Shown here piece by piece: positions 18,837 to 27,696 of a stretch of 64,000 bases of DNA. Where the stretch lies: positions 1 to 64,000 of the forward strand of contig JAEZJQ010000050.1 of assembly GCA_023436305.1 (NCBI GenBank), written 5' to 3'. The first letter of the stretch is position 1. Every line of letters begins with the position of its first letter. The translations under genes were made by a program, and so were the position numbers. The notes under the pieces were generated by a model. It was not told where the DNA came from, made no database searches, and saw nothing but the letters and a program-made list of their open reading frames with translations. The stretch is from Bacillota bacterium. Its GTDB lineage: Bacteria; Bacillota; UBA4882; UBA8346.

Positions 18837-19406
18837 ATGTCCGAAACCGCCAAGCAAATTGGAGAACGCATCCGTGAAATTCGTGAGGATTGTGGATTAA
18901 CACCGGAACAGGCCGCCGCCAAACTTGGAATTCCAGTGAATACCTATTCCCAATATGAAAATGCAGCCACCGATATTCCCATCAGCTTACTTTATGAAAT
19001 TGCCGGGATATTCAGCGTCGATCTCACCGATCTGCTTACCGGAGTCTCTCCCAAGCTGCATAGTTATTGCCTGGTCAAAGATGGCGAGGGATTAGAGATT
19101 GAAAGATATAAAGGTTATAAGTTTCAAAGCCTGGCTTTTAATTTCATCCATAAAAAGGTCGAACCGTTGCTGGTAACCATCGAACCGGAGGAAAATAAAA
19201 AAACCAGTCTGGTTACCCACCCCGGCCAGGAATTTAACTATGTGCTTGAAGGCAAAATCAAAGTGATCCTTGGCGGGCGCGAAGTGGAAATGTCCCGGGG
19301 AGATTCATTATACTTCGACCCGTTGATACCCCACGGCCAGGTAGCGCTTGATGGTAAACCGGCTAAATTCCTGACAGTAATCCTTCATGAAAATACAAAC
19401 CAATAA
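18837..19406 (+). CDS. XRE-family regulator with C-terminal cupin domain
   Basis: A 189-aa protein. Residues 7-65 are an XRE/HTH_3 domain (IGERIREIREDCGLTPEQAAAKLGI...YSQYENAATDIP), and residues about 110-185 are a cupin_2 barrel (HPGQEFNYVLEGKIKVILGG, then GDSLYFDPLIPHGQVA), which usually binds a small effector or metal. The start follows a GGGGG site. Regulators of this build commonly sit next to the gene they control. Here the acyl-CoA synthetase starts 69 bp downstream, so control of organic or fatty acid activation is likely but inferred. Confidence 0.9.
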   Translation: MSETAKQIGERIREIREDCGLTPEQAAAKLGIPVNTYSQYENAATDIPISLLYEIAGIFSVDLTDLLTGVSPKLHSYCLVKDGEGLEIERYKGYKFQSLAFNFIHKKVEPLLVTIEPEENKKTSLVTHPGQEFNYVLEGKIKVILGGREVEMSRGDSLYFDPLIPHGQVALDGKPAKFLTVILHENTNQ

Positions 19407-19414
19407 CACACGCA

Positions 19415-19444
19415 CGCGAGTTAACGCATGTTCGTTAACTCACG
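19415..19444 (+). promoter_or_regulatory. inverted repeat between XRE-cupin gene and acyl-CoA synthetase
   Basis: GAGTTAACG (19418-19426) and CGTTAACTC (19433-19441) form a perfect 9-bp inverted repeat, extending to 12 bp with one mismatch. No T tract follows. It could be an operator for the regulator or an mRNA processing hairpin. Confidence 0.45.
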
Positions 19445-19475
19445 TGGGTACGTTGTTCCAAAGGAGCAATTACTT

Positions 19476-21149
19476 ATGTTGAAAAAATTTTTACCCCGGG
19501 ACCAATTTGATTCCTATGAAGATTTTAAAGAAAACTACCGGGTGAATATCCCGGAAAATTTTAATTTCGCCTACGATGTGATGGACGCCTGGGCTTTGGA
19601 AAATCCGAATAAAATTGCCATGGTTTGGTGCAATGACCATGGCGAAGAGCACCGCTTCACCTTTGGTGATCTTAAACGGCTCACCGACAAGGCCGCCAAC
19701 CTTTTCCACTCTCTGGATATCAGCAAAGGCGATGCGGTAATGCTTATACTCAAAAGGCATTGGCAGTACTGGGTTTGTACCTTGGCCCTCGAAAAAATCG
19801 GGGCCATATCCATCCCGGCAACTATTCAATTAACCAAAAAAGATCTGGTCTATCGTAACCAGGCCGCTTCGGTTAAAATGTTAGTGGTAGTCAATGAAGA
19901 TGAGCTAATACGGACTATTGAGGCGGCTCTTCCGGACTCTCCCACGGTTCTCCGAAAAGCGCTCATTGGGGGCGTCAAGGATGGCTGGATTGATTTTAAC
20001 GCCGAGTTGGAAAAAGCTTCACCGGAATGGGCCCGTCCCTCAAGCGCCGCCGCAGCCGGCGGAAGCGATCCCATGCTCATGTATTTCACTTCCGGAACCA
20101 CCGGAATGCCGAAAATCGTGCTTCATGATTTTAATTATCCCATTGGCCATATTGTTACCGCCCATTACTGGCAGCGGCTCAGTGAAGAAGGCCTGCATCT
20201 TACCGTATCCGAATCCGGATGGGCCAAATGCGCCTGGGGAAAAATATACGGCCAATGGATCTGTGGAGTCAGCTTATTTGTGTATGATATGGACAAGTTT
20301 TTCCCGGATAGTCTGCTCAAAATGATAGAAAAATACCGGATCACCTCCTTTTGCGCCCCACCCACCATCTACCGGTTTTTTATCAAAGAGGATCTCTCCC
20401 GGTATGATCTTTCCAGCATTAAAATCGCCTGTACTGCCGGAGAGCCGCTGAATCCGGAAGTATATTACCAGTTTCAAAAGGCCACCGGCTTAAGCATTTT
20501 CGAAGGTTTTGGCCAGTCCGAATCCACCGTGCTCTGCGCCAATTTTGAATGGATCACCCCGAAACCGGGTTCCATGGGAAAACCCTCCCCACTTTATGAT
20601 ATTGATATCATTGATGATCAAGGGCATTCGTGTCCCTCCGGGGTTGAAGGCAATATCGTCATCCGGAATCTGGACCGGGAAATCCCGCCGGGGCTTTTCC
20701 GTGGTTATTACCGGGACGAAGAAGCCACCCGGAAAGTATGGCAGAATGGTGTTTATAACACTGGCGACGTTGCCTGGCGTGATGAAGATGGTTATTTTTG
20801 GTTTGTCGGCCGGTCGGATGACGTCATTAAGTGTTCCGGTTACCGGATCGGACCTTTCGAAGTTGAAAGCGCCTTGCTCGAACACCCTTCAGTGCTTGAA
20901 TGCGCCGTAACCGCAGCTCCCGATCCAATACGCGGCCAAGTGGTAAAGGCCACCATAGTTCTGGCAAAAGATTGGGAACCCGGCAATATACTTATTAGGG
21001 AACTCCAGGAGCACGTTAAAAAGAGCACCGCTCCTTACAAATATCCCCGAATTGTGGAGTTCGTCAAGGAACTTCCCAAAACCATCAGCGGTAAAATTCG
21101 CCGCGTCGAGATACGGCAAACTAATCAGAACAAAAATACCCAATTATAA
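19476..21149 (+). CDS. AMP-forming acyl-CoA synthetase (medium-chain/ACSM-like)
   Basis: A 557-aa enzyme of the ANL superfamily that adenylates a carboxylic acid and transfers it to CoA. Motifs: the P-loop MYFTSGTTGMPKIVLHD, the adenine-binding FEGFGQSES, YNTGDVAWRDEDGYFWFVGRSDDVIK, and the catalytic Lys of the C-terminal domain in KTISGKIRR. An ATG at 19476 with AAGGAG 9 nt upstream is preferred to an ATG at 19428, which has no ribosome binding site and overlaps the inverted repeat. The overall pattern resembles medium-chain/aromatic acyl-CoA ligases, but the acid is not predictable. It is probably cotranscribed with or controlled by the XRE-cupin gene and ends at a strong terminator. Confidence 0.9.
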   Translation: MLKKFLPRDQFDSYEDFKENYRVNIPENFNFAYDVMDAWALENPNKIAMVWCNDHGEEHRFTFGDLKRLTDKAANLFHSLDISKGDAVMLILKRHWQYWVCTLALEKIGAISIPATIQLTKKDLVYRNQAASVKMLVVVNEDELIRTIEAALPDSPTVLRKALIGGVKDGWIDFNAELEKASPEWARPSSAAAAGGSDPMLMYFTSGTTGMPKIVLHDFNYPIGHIVTAHYWQRLSEEGLHLTVSESGWAKCAWGKIYGQWICGVSLFVYDMDKFFPDSLLKMIEKYRITSFCAPPTIYRFFIKEDLSRYDLSSIKIACTAGEPLNPEVYYQFQKATGLSIFEGFGQSESTVLCANFEWITPKPGSMGKPSPLYDIDIIDDQGHSCPSGVEGNIVIRNLDREIPPGLFRGYYRDEEATRKVWQNGVYNTGDVAWRDEDGYFWFVGRSDDVIKCSGYRIGPFEVESALLEHPSVLECAVTAAPDPIRGQVVKATIVLAKDWEPGNILIRELQEHVKKSTAPYKYPRIVEFVKELPKTISGKIRRVEIRQTNQNKNTQL

Positions 21150-21155
21150 GAAAAC

Positions 21156-21182
21156 ACCCTTTGCAAAAAGGGTATTTTTTTT
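21156..21182 (+). terminator. Rho-independent terminator after acyl-CoA synthetase
   Basis: ACCCTTT (21156-21162) pairs with AAAGGGT (21167-21173) and an eight-T run follows. Confidence 0.9.
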
Positions 21183-21281
21183 ATCGGGTCACCGGATTAA
21201 TCGATTACACCCAGTATCCAAGCAACTCGGAACATATCCGATTATTGCATTTGAAACTCATCACTGAAACCTGCAACTGCA

Positions 21282-21884
21282 TTATGTTTTATTCTTCCGG
21301 CCGGATGCGATGTCAACCAAAATATTCATCAATTCCGCCAGAAAATAAAATAATATCAGGATTCCAAACGCCTCCAAGACACCTAAAATAATGGTGATAA
21401 GGCCACTGGCAAACACATTTTGAATCCTGTTAAATTCAGGTAATCGTAATAAATAGGGGTTTTGGAAAAAGTTCGCCAAACTACCTCCGGCCAACCAGTG
21501 AAAGATTCCACCGCCGACTCCTAAAAAAGCGATAAAACAAGCGTATAATTCCCCGGCCAATTTTAATGACAAGGACATAATCGGAATGATCTCGTAACCC
21601 GCTTCCGGTAAATCTTGAATATTTTCAGCCCGGATTACTAAGATATGAATCAACGCGTATAGTAAAATAACCAAGAGCAATTCTACAACGATCCCCCCCA
21701 AGATAACTCCGATGTCATCCGAAGTAAAGACCGTTTTCCAACCGTATATCCAAACTACCAATCCGGCAATCCCGGTAAAAACAGCCAATACTTTCAAAAT
21801 AATGCTATAAATCTTTTTCAAAATCAATCCTTGAGAAATCAGTTCCAAAGCCGGTTTAATAAATAAATAGGGTTTCCAATCCAC
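21282..21884 (-). CDS. integral membrane protein of unknown function, 200 aa
   Basis: The GTG start at 21884 is supported by GGAGAG 8 nt upstream on the minus strand. The protein has about four hydrophobic helices: residues 27-47, 58-80, 100-130 and 157-190. There are no recognisable catalytic motifs. It stands alone between a + strand acyl-CoA synthetase and the divergent GH3 gene. Function unknown. Confidence 0.75.
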   Translation of the reverse strand: MDWKPYLFIKPALELISQGLILKKIYSIILKVLAVFTGIAGLVVWIYGWKTVFTSDDIGVILGGIVVELLLVILLYALIHILVIRAENIQDLPEAGYEIIPIMSLSLKLAGELYACFIAFLGVGGGIFHWLAGGSLANFFQNPYLLRLPEFNRIQNVFASGLITIILGVLEAFGILILFYFLAELMNILVDIASGRKNKT

Positions 21885-22123
21885 TTAATTCACTCTCCAT
21901 TTTGGAATTATTATTCTAATTACCGGTTTTTATAAAATTCTAGTATTATTTTCGGCAGCATCAAAGAAATTGATAATAATTTCTCAGTGTTAAAAATTGG
22001 ATTTGTAACATTGCGATAAAAAAACTACAACAAATTCTCCAATAATAGTATAATATCAGTGGTATCTCTCTTGATTCGTGATACGCACCCTAAATATAAT
22101 CATTTATAATTGGAGGTATCCTA

Positions 22124-24301
22124 ATGTCCGACCTGCCTGCCTACCAGAATGAACAGTTGAGTTTTGAGGAACGTGCCCGGGATTTGGTTTCCCGGATGAC
22201 TCTTGAGGAAAAAGTAACCCAGATGGTTCATAAAGCGCCCGCTATCCCCCGGCTGGGCATTCCGGCTTATAACTGGTGGAACGAAGCTTTACACGGGGTG
22301 GCCAGAGCCGGTGTGGCCACTATTTTTCCTCAGGCGATTGGATTGGCGGCTACTTTTGATGAACAACTGATCTTTCAAGTCGCTGATGTGATATCCACGG
22401 AAGGCCGCGCTAAATACCATGAATTTCGACGAAAAGGCGATTCTGATATATTTAAAGGCCTGACATTCTGGTCTCCAAATATCAATATTTTCAGGGATCC
22501 GCGCTGGGGCAGGGGGCATGAGACATTTGGAGAAGATCCTTTTTTAACCGGACGAATCGCTGTTTCCTTCATCAAAGGAATTCAAGGCGATGATCCCAAA
22601 TACCTGAAAGCGGCTGCCTGCGCCAAGCATTTCGCGGTTCATAGCGGTCCGGAAGGTGAACGGCACCACTTTAATGCGGTGGTATCCAAAAAAGACCTGC
22701 GCGAAACCTATCTTCCGGCTTTTAAAGAATGCGTCCGGGAAGCCCGGGTGGAAGCCGTTATGGGTGCCTATAACCGGGTCAACGATGAACCTTGTTGTGG
22801 AAACAAAATGTTGCTTCAGGAGATTCTCCGCCAGGAATGGGATTTTCAAGGGCATGTGGTATCGGACTGCTGGGCCATCAAAGACTTCCATGAAAACCAT
22901 ATGGTGACCCGGACCGCTCCGGAATCGGTGGCCCTGGCTTTGAATAGCGGTTGTGATCTGAATTGCGGGAATATGTATTTAAACTTACTTATCGCCCATC
23001 AGGAAGGACTAGTCACCGAAGAGGCCATCGACCGGGCGGTAACCCGGTTAATGATGACCCGGATGAAACTGGGGATGTTTGACTCGGACGCCAATGTTCC
23101 ATATGCCGGGATCCCCTACGAACAAAATGATTGCGATGAACACCGCCGGTTCGCCGTTGAAGTCTCCCGGGAATCATTGGTACTCCTTAAAAATGAGTCC
23201 CGGATACTGCCGTTGGACCGGAACCGGATTAAGTCCATTGCCGTCATCGGGCCCAATGCCGCCAGTAAGCAAGCACTAATCGGAAATTACCACGGAACAG
23301 CATCCCAATACATTACCGTGCTGGATGGAATTCATCAGGCTTTAACCGGTACGAACACCCGGATTTATTACGCTGAAGGTTGCCCATTATATAAAGACCG
23401 AAGTGAATGGCTGTCTGAACCGAAGGATCGGCTCTCGGAAGCTGTTTCTGCGGCTGAACGGGCCGACGCCGTAGTTCTATGTCTGGGAATGGATGCGAGT
23501 ATTGAGGGTGAAGAGGGCGATGTGTCCAATGAATACGGTAGTAGTGACAAACAAGATTTAAATCTGCCCGGAATCCAGCAAGAACTGATGGAAGTCCTTT
23601 CCCGGACCGGAAAGCCCATTATTTTGGTGTTGCTTTCCGGGAGCGCCCTGGCAATTTCCTGGGCCGATGCCCATATTCCGGCTATTATTCAAGCCTGGTA
23701 TCCCGGCGCTCAAGGCGGTAAGGCCATCGCTTCCCTGATCTTCGGTGACTTCAGCCCGTCCGGACGGCTCCCGGTGACTTTTTACCGGACTGCCGAAGAA
23801 CTCCCCGATTTCCACGATTATTCCATGATGGGCCGGACTTATCGCTATATGACCGGCGAAGCCCTCTACCCATTCGGATATGGACTGAGTTATACCCGGT
23901 TTGAATATGCCGATATCAAACTAAATACCCCCAGTATTAAAGCCGGGGAAAGTATTACTTGTAGCATAACAGTAAAAAATACTGGTGATTATGAGTCCGA
24001 AGAAGTTGTGCAATTCTATCTTAAGGATATTGAAGCTACCGGGAACGTTCCCAAATGGCAATTGCAAGGCTTCAAGAAGATCCATCTCCATCCTGGAGAA
24101 ACGACCGAGGTTTCTTTCACTATAACCCCCCGCCAGATGGCTCTGATTGATAATAACGGACAATGTTACCTGGAACCCGGCATATTCGAAGTCTACCTGG
24201 GAGGCAGCCAACCCGATAAGCGCAGCCAAGATTTGACCCAAACCAAAGTACTCAAAGCCATTTATGAAGTAACCGGTGAACCAATGAAACTTGAATACTA
24301 A
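22124..24301 (+). CDS. glycoside hydrolase family 3 beta-glycosidase (beta-xylosidase/glucosidase type)
   Basis: A 725-aa enzyme with the full GH3 plan: an N-terminal TIM-barrel (about 30-310), an alpha/beta sandwich (about 350-590) and a C-terminal fibronectin-III-like domain (about 625-700). The nucleophile is D248 in VVSDCWAI. KHFAVHSGPEGERH is the conserved Lys-His substrate motif, and the N-terminal YNWWNEALHGVARAG is typical of the xylan beta-xylosidase/XylA-BglX branch. There is no signal peptide, so it acts in the cytoplasm on imported oligosaccharides. It starts after GGAGGT, with TATAAT at 22049-22054 as a likely -10. It is monocistronic, ending at a strong terminator. Confidence 0.95.
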   Translation: MSDLPAYQNEQLSFEERARDLVSRMTLEEKVTQMVHKAPAIPRLGIPAYNWWNEALHGVARAGVATIFPQAIGLAATFDEQLIFQVADVISTEGRAKYHEFRRKGDSDIFKGLTFWSPNINIFRDPRWGRGHETFGEDPFLTGRIAVSFIKGIQGDDPKYLKAAACAKHFAVHSGPEGERHHFNAVVSKKDLRETYLPAFKECVREARVEAVMGAYNRVNDEPCCGNKMLLQEILRQEWDFQGHVVSDCWAIKDFHENHMVTRTAPESVALALNSGCDLNCGNMYLNLLIAHQEGLVTEEAIDRAVTRLMMTRMKLGMFDSDANVPYAGIPYEQNDCDEHRRFAVEVSRESLVLLKNESRILPLDRNRIKSIAVIGPNAASKQALIGNYHGTASQYITVLDGIHQALTGTNTRIYYAEGCPLYKDRSEWLSEPKDRLSEAVSAAERADAVVLCLGMDASIEGEEGDVSNEYGSSDKQDLNLPGIQQELMEVLSRTGKPIILVLLSGSALAISWADAHIPAIIQAWYPGAQGGKAIASLIFGDFSPSGRLPVTFYRTAEELPDFHDYSMMGRTYRYMTGEALYPFGYGLSYTRFEYADIKLNTPSIKAGESITCSITVKNTGDYESEEVVQFYLKDIEATGNVPKWQLQGFKKIHLHPGETTEVSFTITPRQMALIDNNGQCYLEPGIFEVYLGGSQPDKRSQDLTQTKVLKAIYEVTGEPMKLEY

Positions 24302-24320
24302 TCAATATTTCCTCATTCCA

Positions 24321-24362
24321 AAATCAAGGGCAACGAAACCTCCGTTGCCCTTGATTTATTTA
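24321..24362 (+). terminator. strong Rho-independent terminator after GH3 gene
   Basis: AAATCAAGGGCAACG (24321-24335) pairs perfectly with CGTTGCCCTTGATTT (24343-24357). The stem is 15 bp with a T-rich 3' side. Confidence 0.9.
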
Positions 24363-24605
24363 CTGCAACTAAAAGATTCATTTACTTGTGGGTTTTCGAA
24401 AGCCTCCAAAAATATTCCGGGAGTGTAAAATTAAAATTATTTGGAACATTTCCAAGGAAAAAAACAATCATTATCGAATTTTTTAAAATGTTTAAGGCGG
24501 TATTCAATTATAGTTAATTGTATTCCCTGTCCTGAGTATCATTGCCGTCTGCATTCTACATTTCATCTTTACCCGTAAAACCGGAACGAAAGGCAGGTAA
24601 TTTCC
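24363..24605. other. intergenic region between GH3 and glycosyltransferase genes
   Basis: No gene is seen. Just before the next start there is a short open stretch (about 24514-24600) encoding a hydrophobic segment and a basic tail, without a start codon; it may be the remnant of a membrane protein C-terminus or chance. Confidence 0.4.
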
Positions 24606-26975
24606 ATGAAATATGATTTTTCAGTCGTAATTCCTTTTTATAACAAGACTGATGAACTTAACTTGGTGTTGAACGGACTTGCCAGGCAGATTTATGCGAA
24701 GAGTAAATTTGAAGTGGTAATCGTTGATGACGGCTCGGAAAACCGGATCGATGATTTGCTAAAAAAGTATTCGGGGATTTTAAATATAAAATATATCACT
24801 TTGGAACATACCGCAAACCGCGGACGGAACCGGAATGTAGGGGTAAAGGAAAGCCAAGGAGATAGAATCATCTTTCTCGATAGTGATATCATTCCCGTGA
24901 GTAATTTAATTTCAGCATTTAATGAAGCGACCCGAAATAAACCCAGACATGTTTCGGTCGGTTTTCGGAGCCTCCTGGCAAACGTCGATCGTAAACTTTT
25001 GAATGAAGAAGCCCTCGCGAATAATTGTGAGATCCTGCGGAGTTATCCGGCAAGTTCGGACAGCCGCTTTTTAGTGACCAACTATGAAAAAAGCTCTGGC
25101 CGTATAATGGATGGCAAATGGCAACTTTTATATACCCACTGTGTATGCATACCCAAAAAGGAATTTGAAGCAGTCGGCGGATTTGATGAAATTTTTTCAA
25201 AAAATTGGGGAGCCGAGGATGTTGAATTGGGTTTTCGCCTTTATCGAAATGGATGTACCATCGAAATGAATGAAGCCGCACACGGCTTTCATATTTTTCA
25301 CCCGGAGAACTGGGTGGAAAGAACCGCATCGTTGCGAAAAAATTATGATATCTTTCTCCAAATGCACAAGCACTGGGTCATTGAATTGTTTATCAGGGAA
25401 TACGAAACACTGGCTATCGAAATGATCGAAATCCAGGATAAAGTAAAAGAAAGAGCGTATATCATTTCCGAAATTCGAAATATTGATCAGGTAATTGCGA
25501 AGTTACCTGACCCGGTTTTAATTTGTGGTATTGAAAATGATACGTTGCTTCAATCCGAGAAAATTGAGACAGCATTCATTCCGGAAAGTCCATTCCATTC
25601 TCCTAAAATTATTAATTGGATGGGTATCAAAACCGATTATCCCGACGGTTATTTTAAAGTGGCGTTACTATCCAGGAGATATGAGGCGGTTAATTATGGT
25701 CTTTTCCGTATGTTATATGAAGAAATTCAACGAATTGCGGAAAAAGTTATTCTGGTTGACGAACAAACCGATATTCTCCCTCAAGTAACCGCCGTGGAAC
25801 CGGTTCATCATCATTTCCCAAAACAAATTTTATTTTTAGTTTCCCCTGCGGAAAATTATTCGATTCACAAACATTTTATTAATTTAGCCGTTGCGCTTCA
25901 TAAAAAGGGGGTTAAAACAGGTTATAATGTATTTTTTGATCCGTTTCACGAGACTAATCCCAACCAGGGTGTCATGCGTACTACCAATCTGGAGAAAATT
26001 GAAATCATTCAAAAACTGTTAAAACATGAGTTGGATTTTATCGGAGATTTTATTCCCGCGATCATTGATAAGAATATCTTGAAAACAACTACCAAGTGTA
26101 TGGGACCGAGAATATTATGGGAGGAGCTAAATTATCGCAACCAGGAAAAAGTAGTTACTACTGACCTGGTTCCGCTGGTTGATGCAATTTTTCCGAGACG
26201 GTTGGCGGATCAGGGCTTTTACCCGGACGACAAACTGGTTGATTACCTTCCGGTCGGTGTGGATAATCAAAAGATTAATGATATCGAAGCCATACAAGAA
26301 CCAAAAAATAAGAAATTTACTATTCTTTGGATGGATCAATACACTAGTTCCTATTCTCATCTGGACCTTATTTTGGAATCGTTTGCCACATTGTTTAATG
26401 GTCAAGATGACATAGAATTAAAAATTGTCCACACCGGAAAAAATACCGTCTTTACTTCATATAATCAATTTTATCGCCATAAAATATATGATGAGAATTA
26501 TATTCGATTACATAATCAATATCAGGACGTTAAGAATATACGGTTTCATCAAGCCGAGTTGTCCGATGAGGAGTATTCCCGGGAAATCTATCAATGTGAT
26601 TGTTTCATCAATTTAAATTCAATGCTAAAAATAAACAGTTGGGTTTTAGAATCGGTGGCATTTGGGAAGAAACCCATTATACTTGATAACCAAAATTATG
26701 ATGGTTATTTTTCCGATCAAGAATGCTTTAAAGTAAAAGCTTATTTTGAGCCAGCTATGATTGGAAAAATTCCTATTGATACCGTTCGTTTGGACGAAGG
26801 AGATTCCGTTAAAAATTACTTGGTCGATATACCCGTCAAAGAATCTTTACAAGATATTTTCTTGAAGATTTATCAAAACAAAGATTCGGTTTTAATTAAT
26901 GCGAATATCATCGATGATTTTAGAAACCGGCATGATTGGATGAACATTGCCGCAAAATTGGAGGAAATTTTATAA
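24606..26975 (+). CDS. bifunctional glycosyltransferase: GT2 domain plus C-terminal GT4/GT1-like domain
   Basis: A 789-aa protein. Residues 4 to about 230 are a GT-A family 2 glycosyltransferase: FSVVIPFYNKTDEL, VVIVDDGS, the DxD-type FLDSDIIPV, and GGFDEIFSKNWGAEDVELGFRL, the galactosyltransferase-like acceptor motif. After a linker, residues about 400-785 look like a GT-B glycosyltransferase (FTILWMDQYTSSYSHLDLIL, KIVHTG, then SWVLESVAFGKKPIIL with the E-x7-E-like donor site). No transmembrane helix or signal peptide is present. It probably adds two sugars in sequence to a surface polymer or a peptide. It stands alone and converges on the Cys-rich peptide gene 86 bp away, separated by a long hairpin. 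The acceptor is unknown. Confidence 0.85.
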   Translation: MKYDFSVVIPFYNKTDELNLVLNGLARQIYAKSKFEVVIVDDGSENRIDDLLKKYSGILNIKYITLEHTANRGRNRNVGVKESQGDRIIFLDSDIIPVSNLISAFNEATRNKPRHVSVGFRSLLANVDRKLLNEEALANNCEILRSYPASSDSRFLVTNYEKSSGRIMDGKWQLLYTHCVCIPKKEFEAVGGFDEIFSKNWGAEDVELGFRLYRNGCTIEMNEAAHGFHIFHPENWVERTASLRKNYDIFLQMHKHWVIELFIREYETLAIEMIEIQDKVKERAYIISEIRNIDQVIAKLPDPVLICGIENDTLLQSEKIETAFIPESPFHSPKIINWMGIKTDYPDGYFKVALLSRRYEAVNYGLFRMLYEEIQRIAEKVILVDEQTDILPQVTAVEPVHHHFPKQILFLVSPAENYSIHKHFINLAVALHKKGVKTGYNVFFDPFHETNPNQGVMRTTNLEKIEIIQKLLKHELDFIGDFIPAIIDKNILKTTTKCMGPRILWEELNYRNQEKVVTTDLVPLVDAIFPRRLADQGFYPDDKLVDYLPVGVDNQKINDIEAIQEPKNKKFTILWMDQYTSSYSHLDLILESFATLFNGQDDIELKIVHTGKNTVFTSYNQFYRHKIYDENYIRLHNQYQDVKNIRFHQAELSDEEYSREIYQCDCFINLNSMLKINSWVLESVAFGKKPIILDNQNYDGYFSDQECFKVKAYFEPAMIGKIPIDTVRLDEGDSVKNYLVDIPVKESLQDIFLKIYQNKDSVLINANIIDDFRNRHDWMNIAAKLEEIL

Positions 26976-26980
26976 AAATA

Positions 26981-27035
26981 ATTATCGCCAATTTTAATCC
27001 GTTGATATGGAAATCCGGTTAAAGTTGGCGATAAT
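26981..27035. terminator. long bidirectional hairpin between glycosyltransferase and Cys-rich peptide genes
   Basis: ATTATCGCCAA (26981-26991) and TTGGCGATAAT (27025-27035) pair perfectly, and inner TTTAATCCG and CGGTTAAAG add pairs. It lies in the convergent gap and probably ends both transcripts, although T tracts are short. Confidence 0.6.
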
Positions 27036-27061
27036 ATTAAATGTCGAAGATCACCAGATGT

Positions 27062-27340
27062 CTATTTCCGGGAAGAACAACAGGTATTCACCGGAGTAGG
27101 GCTACCGCATCCGCAGCCTTGGACGGTTACTCCTTGATTCGAATTGGAAAGCTCCTCTTTTGAATATAACATCTCGCCAACACCGGCCGAACCAGCATTT
27201 ATTTCCGATGAAGAACAACAACTATTGGATTGGGCAGTGCTATTGCATCCACACCCTTGACTTACCGCCACTTTACCGGAACCCCGCATAAGGTTCCCAA
27301 ATGTTTGCAATATGGTTGTCTTTTTTTGGTTATTTTCCAT
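27062..27340 (-). CDS. Cys-rich peptide with duplicated CGC-x8-CC motif, 92 aa
   Basis: The family is not recognised. The sequence has a polar N-terminal part (1-27), then QGCGC-x8-CCSS at residues 28-44, a linker, and QGCGC-x8-CCSS again at 74-90. The cysteines are C30, C32, C41, C42 and C76, C78, C87, C88; the spacing is identical in both copies. No signal peptide is seen. The motif suggests either a small thiol-metal ligand, like a metallothionein or metallochaperone, or a RiPP-type substrate with two cores. Regulation is striking: a consensus TTGACA-17-TATAAT promoter (27394-27422) followed by the ArsR-type operator (27366-27383), and AGGAGG 10 nt before the ATG. It is divergent from arsR. 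Similar Cys motifs occur in the neighbouring permease and the radical SAM cluster. Its role as a metal-binding effector is inference. Confidence 0.8.
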   Translation of the reverse strand: MENNQKKTTILQTFGNLMRGSGKVAVSQGCGCNSTAQSNSCCSSSEINAGSAGVGEMLYSKEELSNSNQGVTVQGCGCGSPTPVNTCCSSRK

Positions 27341-27365
27341 GATAAAAGTTCCTCCTCATATCAAA

Positions 27366-27383
27366 TATCGTAAATGTACGATA
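27366..27383 (-). promoter_or_regulatory. ArsR-type operator 1 (Cys-rich peptide gene)
   Basis: TATCGTA-AATG-TACGATA is a perfect palindrome with 7-bp arms. It lies just downstream of the -10 element of the peptide promoter, so a bound repressor would block transcription initiation or clearance. Confidence 0.75.
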
Positions 27384-27393
27384 ATTATAAATG

Positions 27394-27422
27394 ATTATAA
27401 ATAAAAAACAATTTATTGTCAA
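27394..27422 (-). promoter_or_regulatory. consensus promoter of the Cys-rich peptide gene
   Basis: On the minus strand, TTGACA (27417-27422), a 17-bp spacer and TATAAT (27394-27399). Both hexamers are perfect consensus, implying very high expression when derepressed. Confidence 0.8.
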
Positions 27423-27499
27423 GCTCTCTTTCATAGCAAATTATTATTTCCTGCTGAAAGTGCATGTATAAATTATTTCGTATTTCTTGGGAATTAACT

Positions 27500-27615
27500 C
27501 TTGGAGTCTGTGCGATAATCGATTTTCGAATTGTATTAAGTATCGAGCGACACATTCTAATACAACATATAGTAGTTTTAAGTTATTGAAAAATGTTACT
27601 CGCAAACACTCCCAG
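27500..27615. repeat. 116-bp terminal-inverted-repeat element, copy B
   Basis: CTTGGAGTCTGTGCG (27500-27514) and CGCAAACACTCCCAG (27601-27615) are imperfect terminal inverted repeats, with an inner GTATTA/TAATAC pair. Same length and about 70% similar to 18017-18132. It sits between the two divergent promoters of the peptide and arsR genes. Confidence 0.65.
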
Positions 27616-27636
27616 CGAATTGTATAAAAAATTTCC

Positions 27637-27684
27637 TTGACAATATCGTAAATTAACGATAAACTAAATCGTAGATAAACGATA
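27637..27684 (+). promoter_or_regulatory. arsR promoter with two ArsR-type operators
   Basis: The -35 TTGACA (27637-27642) and -10 TAAACT (27660-27665) have a 17-bp spacer. Operator 2, TATCGTA-AATT-AACGATA (27644-27661), fills the spacer exactly. Operator 3, AATCGTA-GATA-AACGATA (27667-27684), covers the transcription start. This is the layout of an autorepressed gene. Confidence 0.75.
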
Positions 27685-27696
27685 TAGAGGTAAAAA

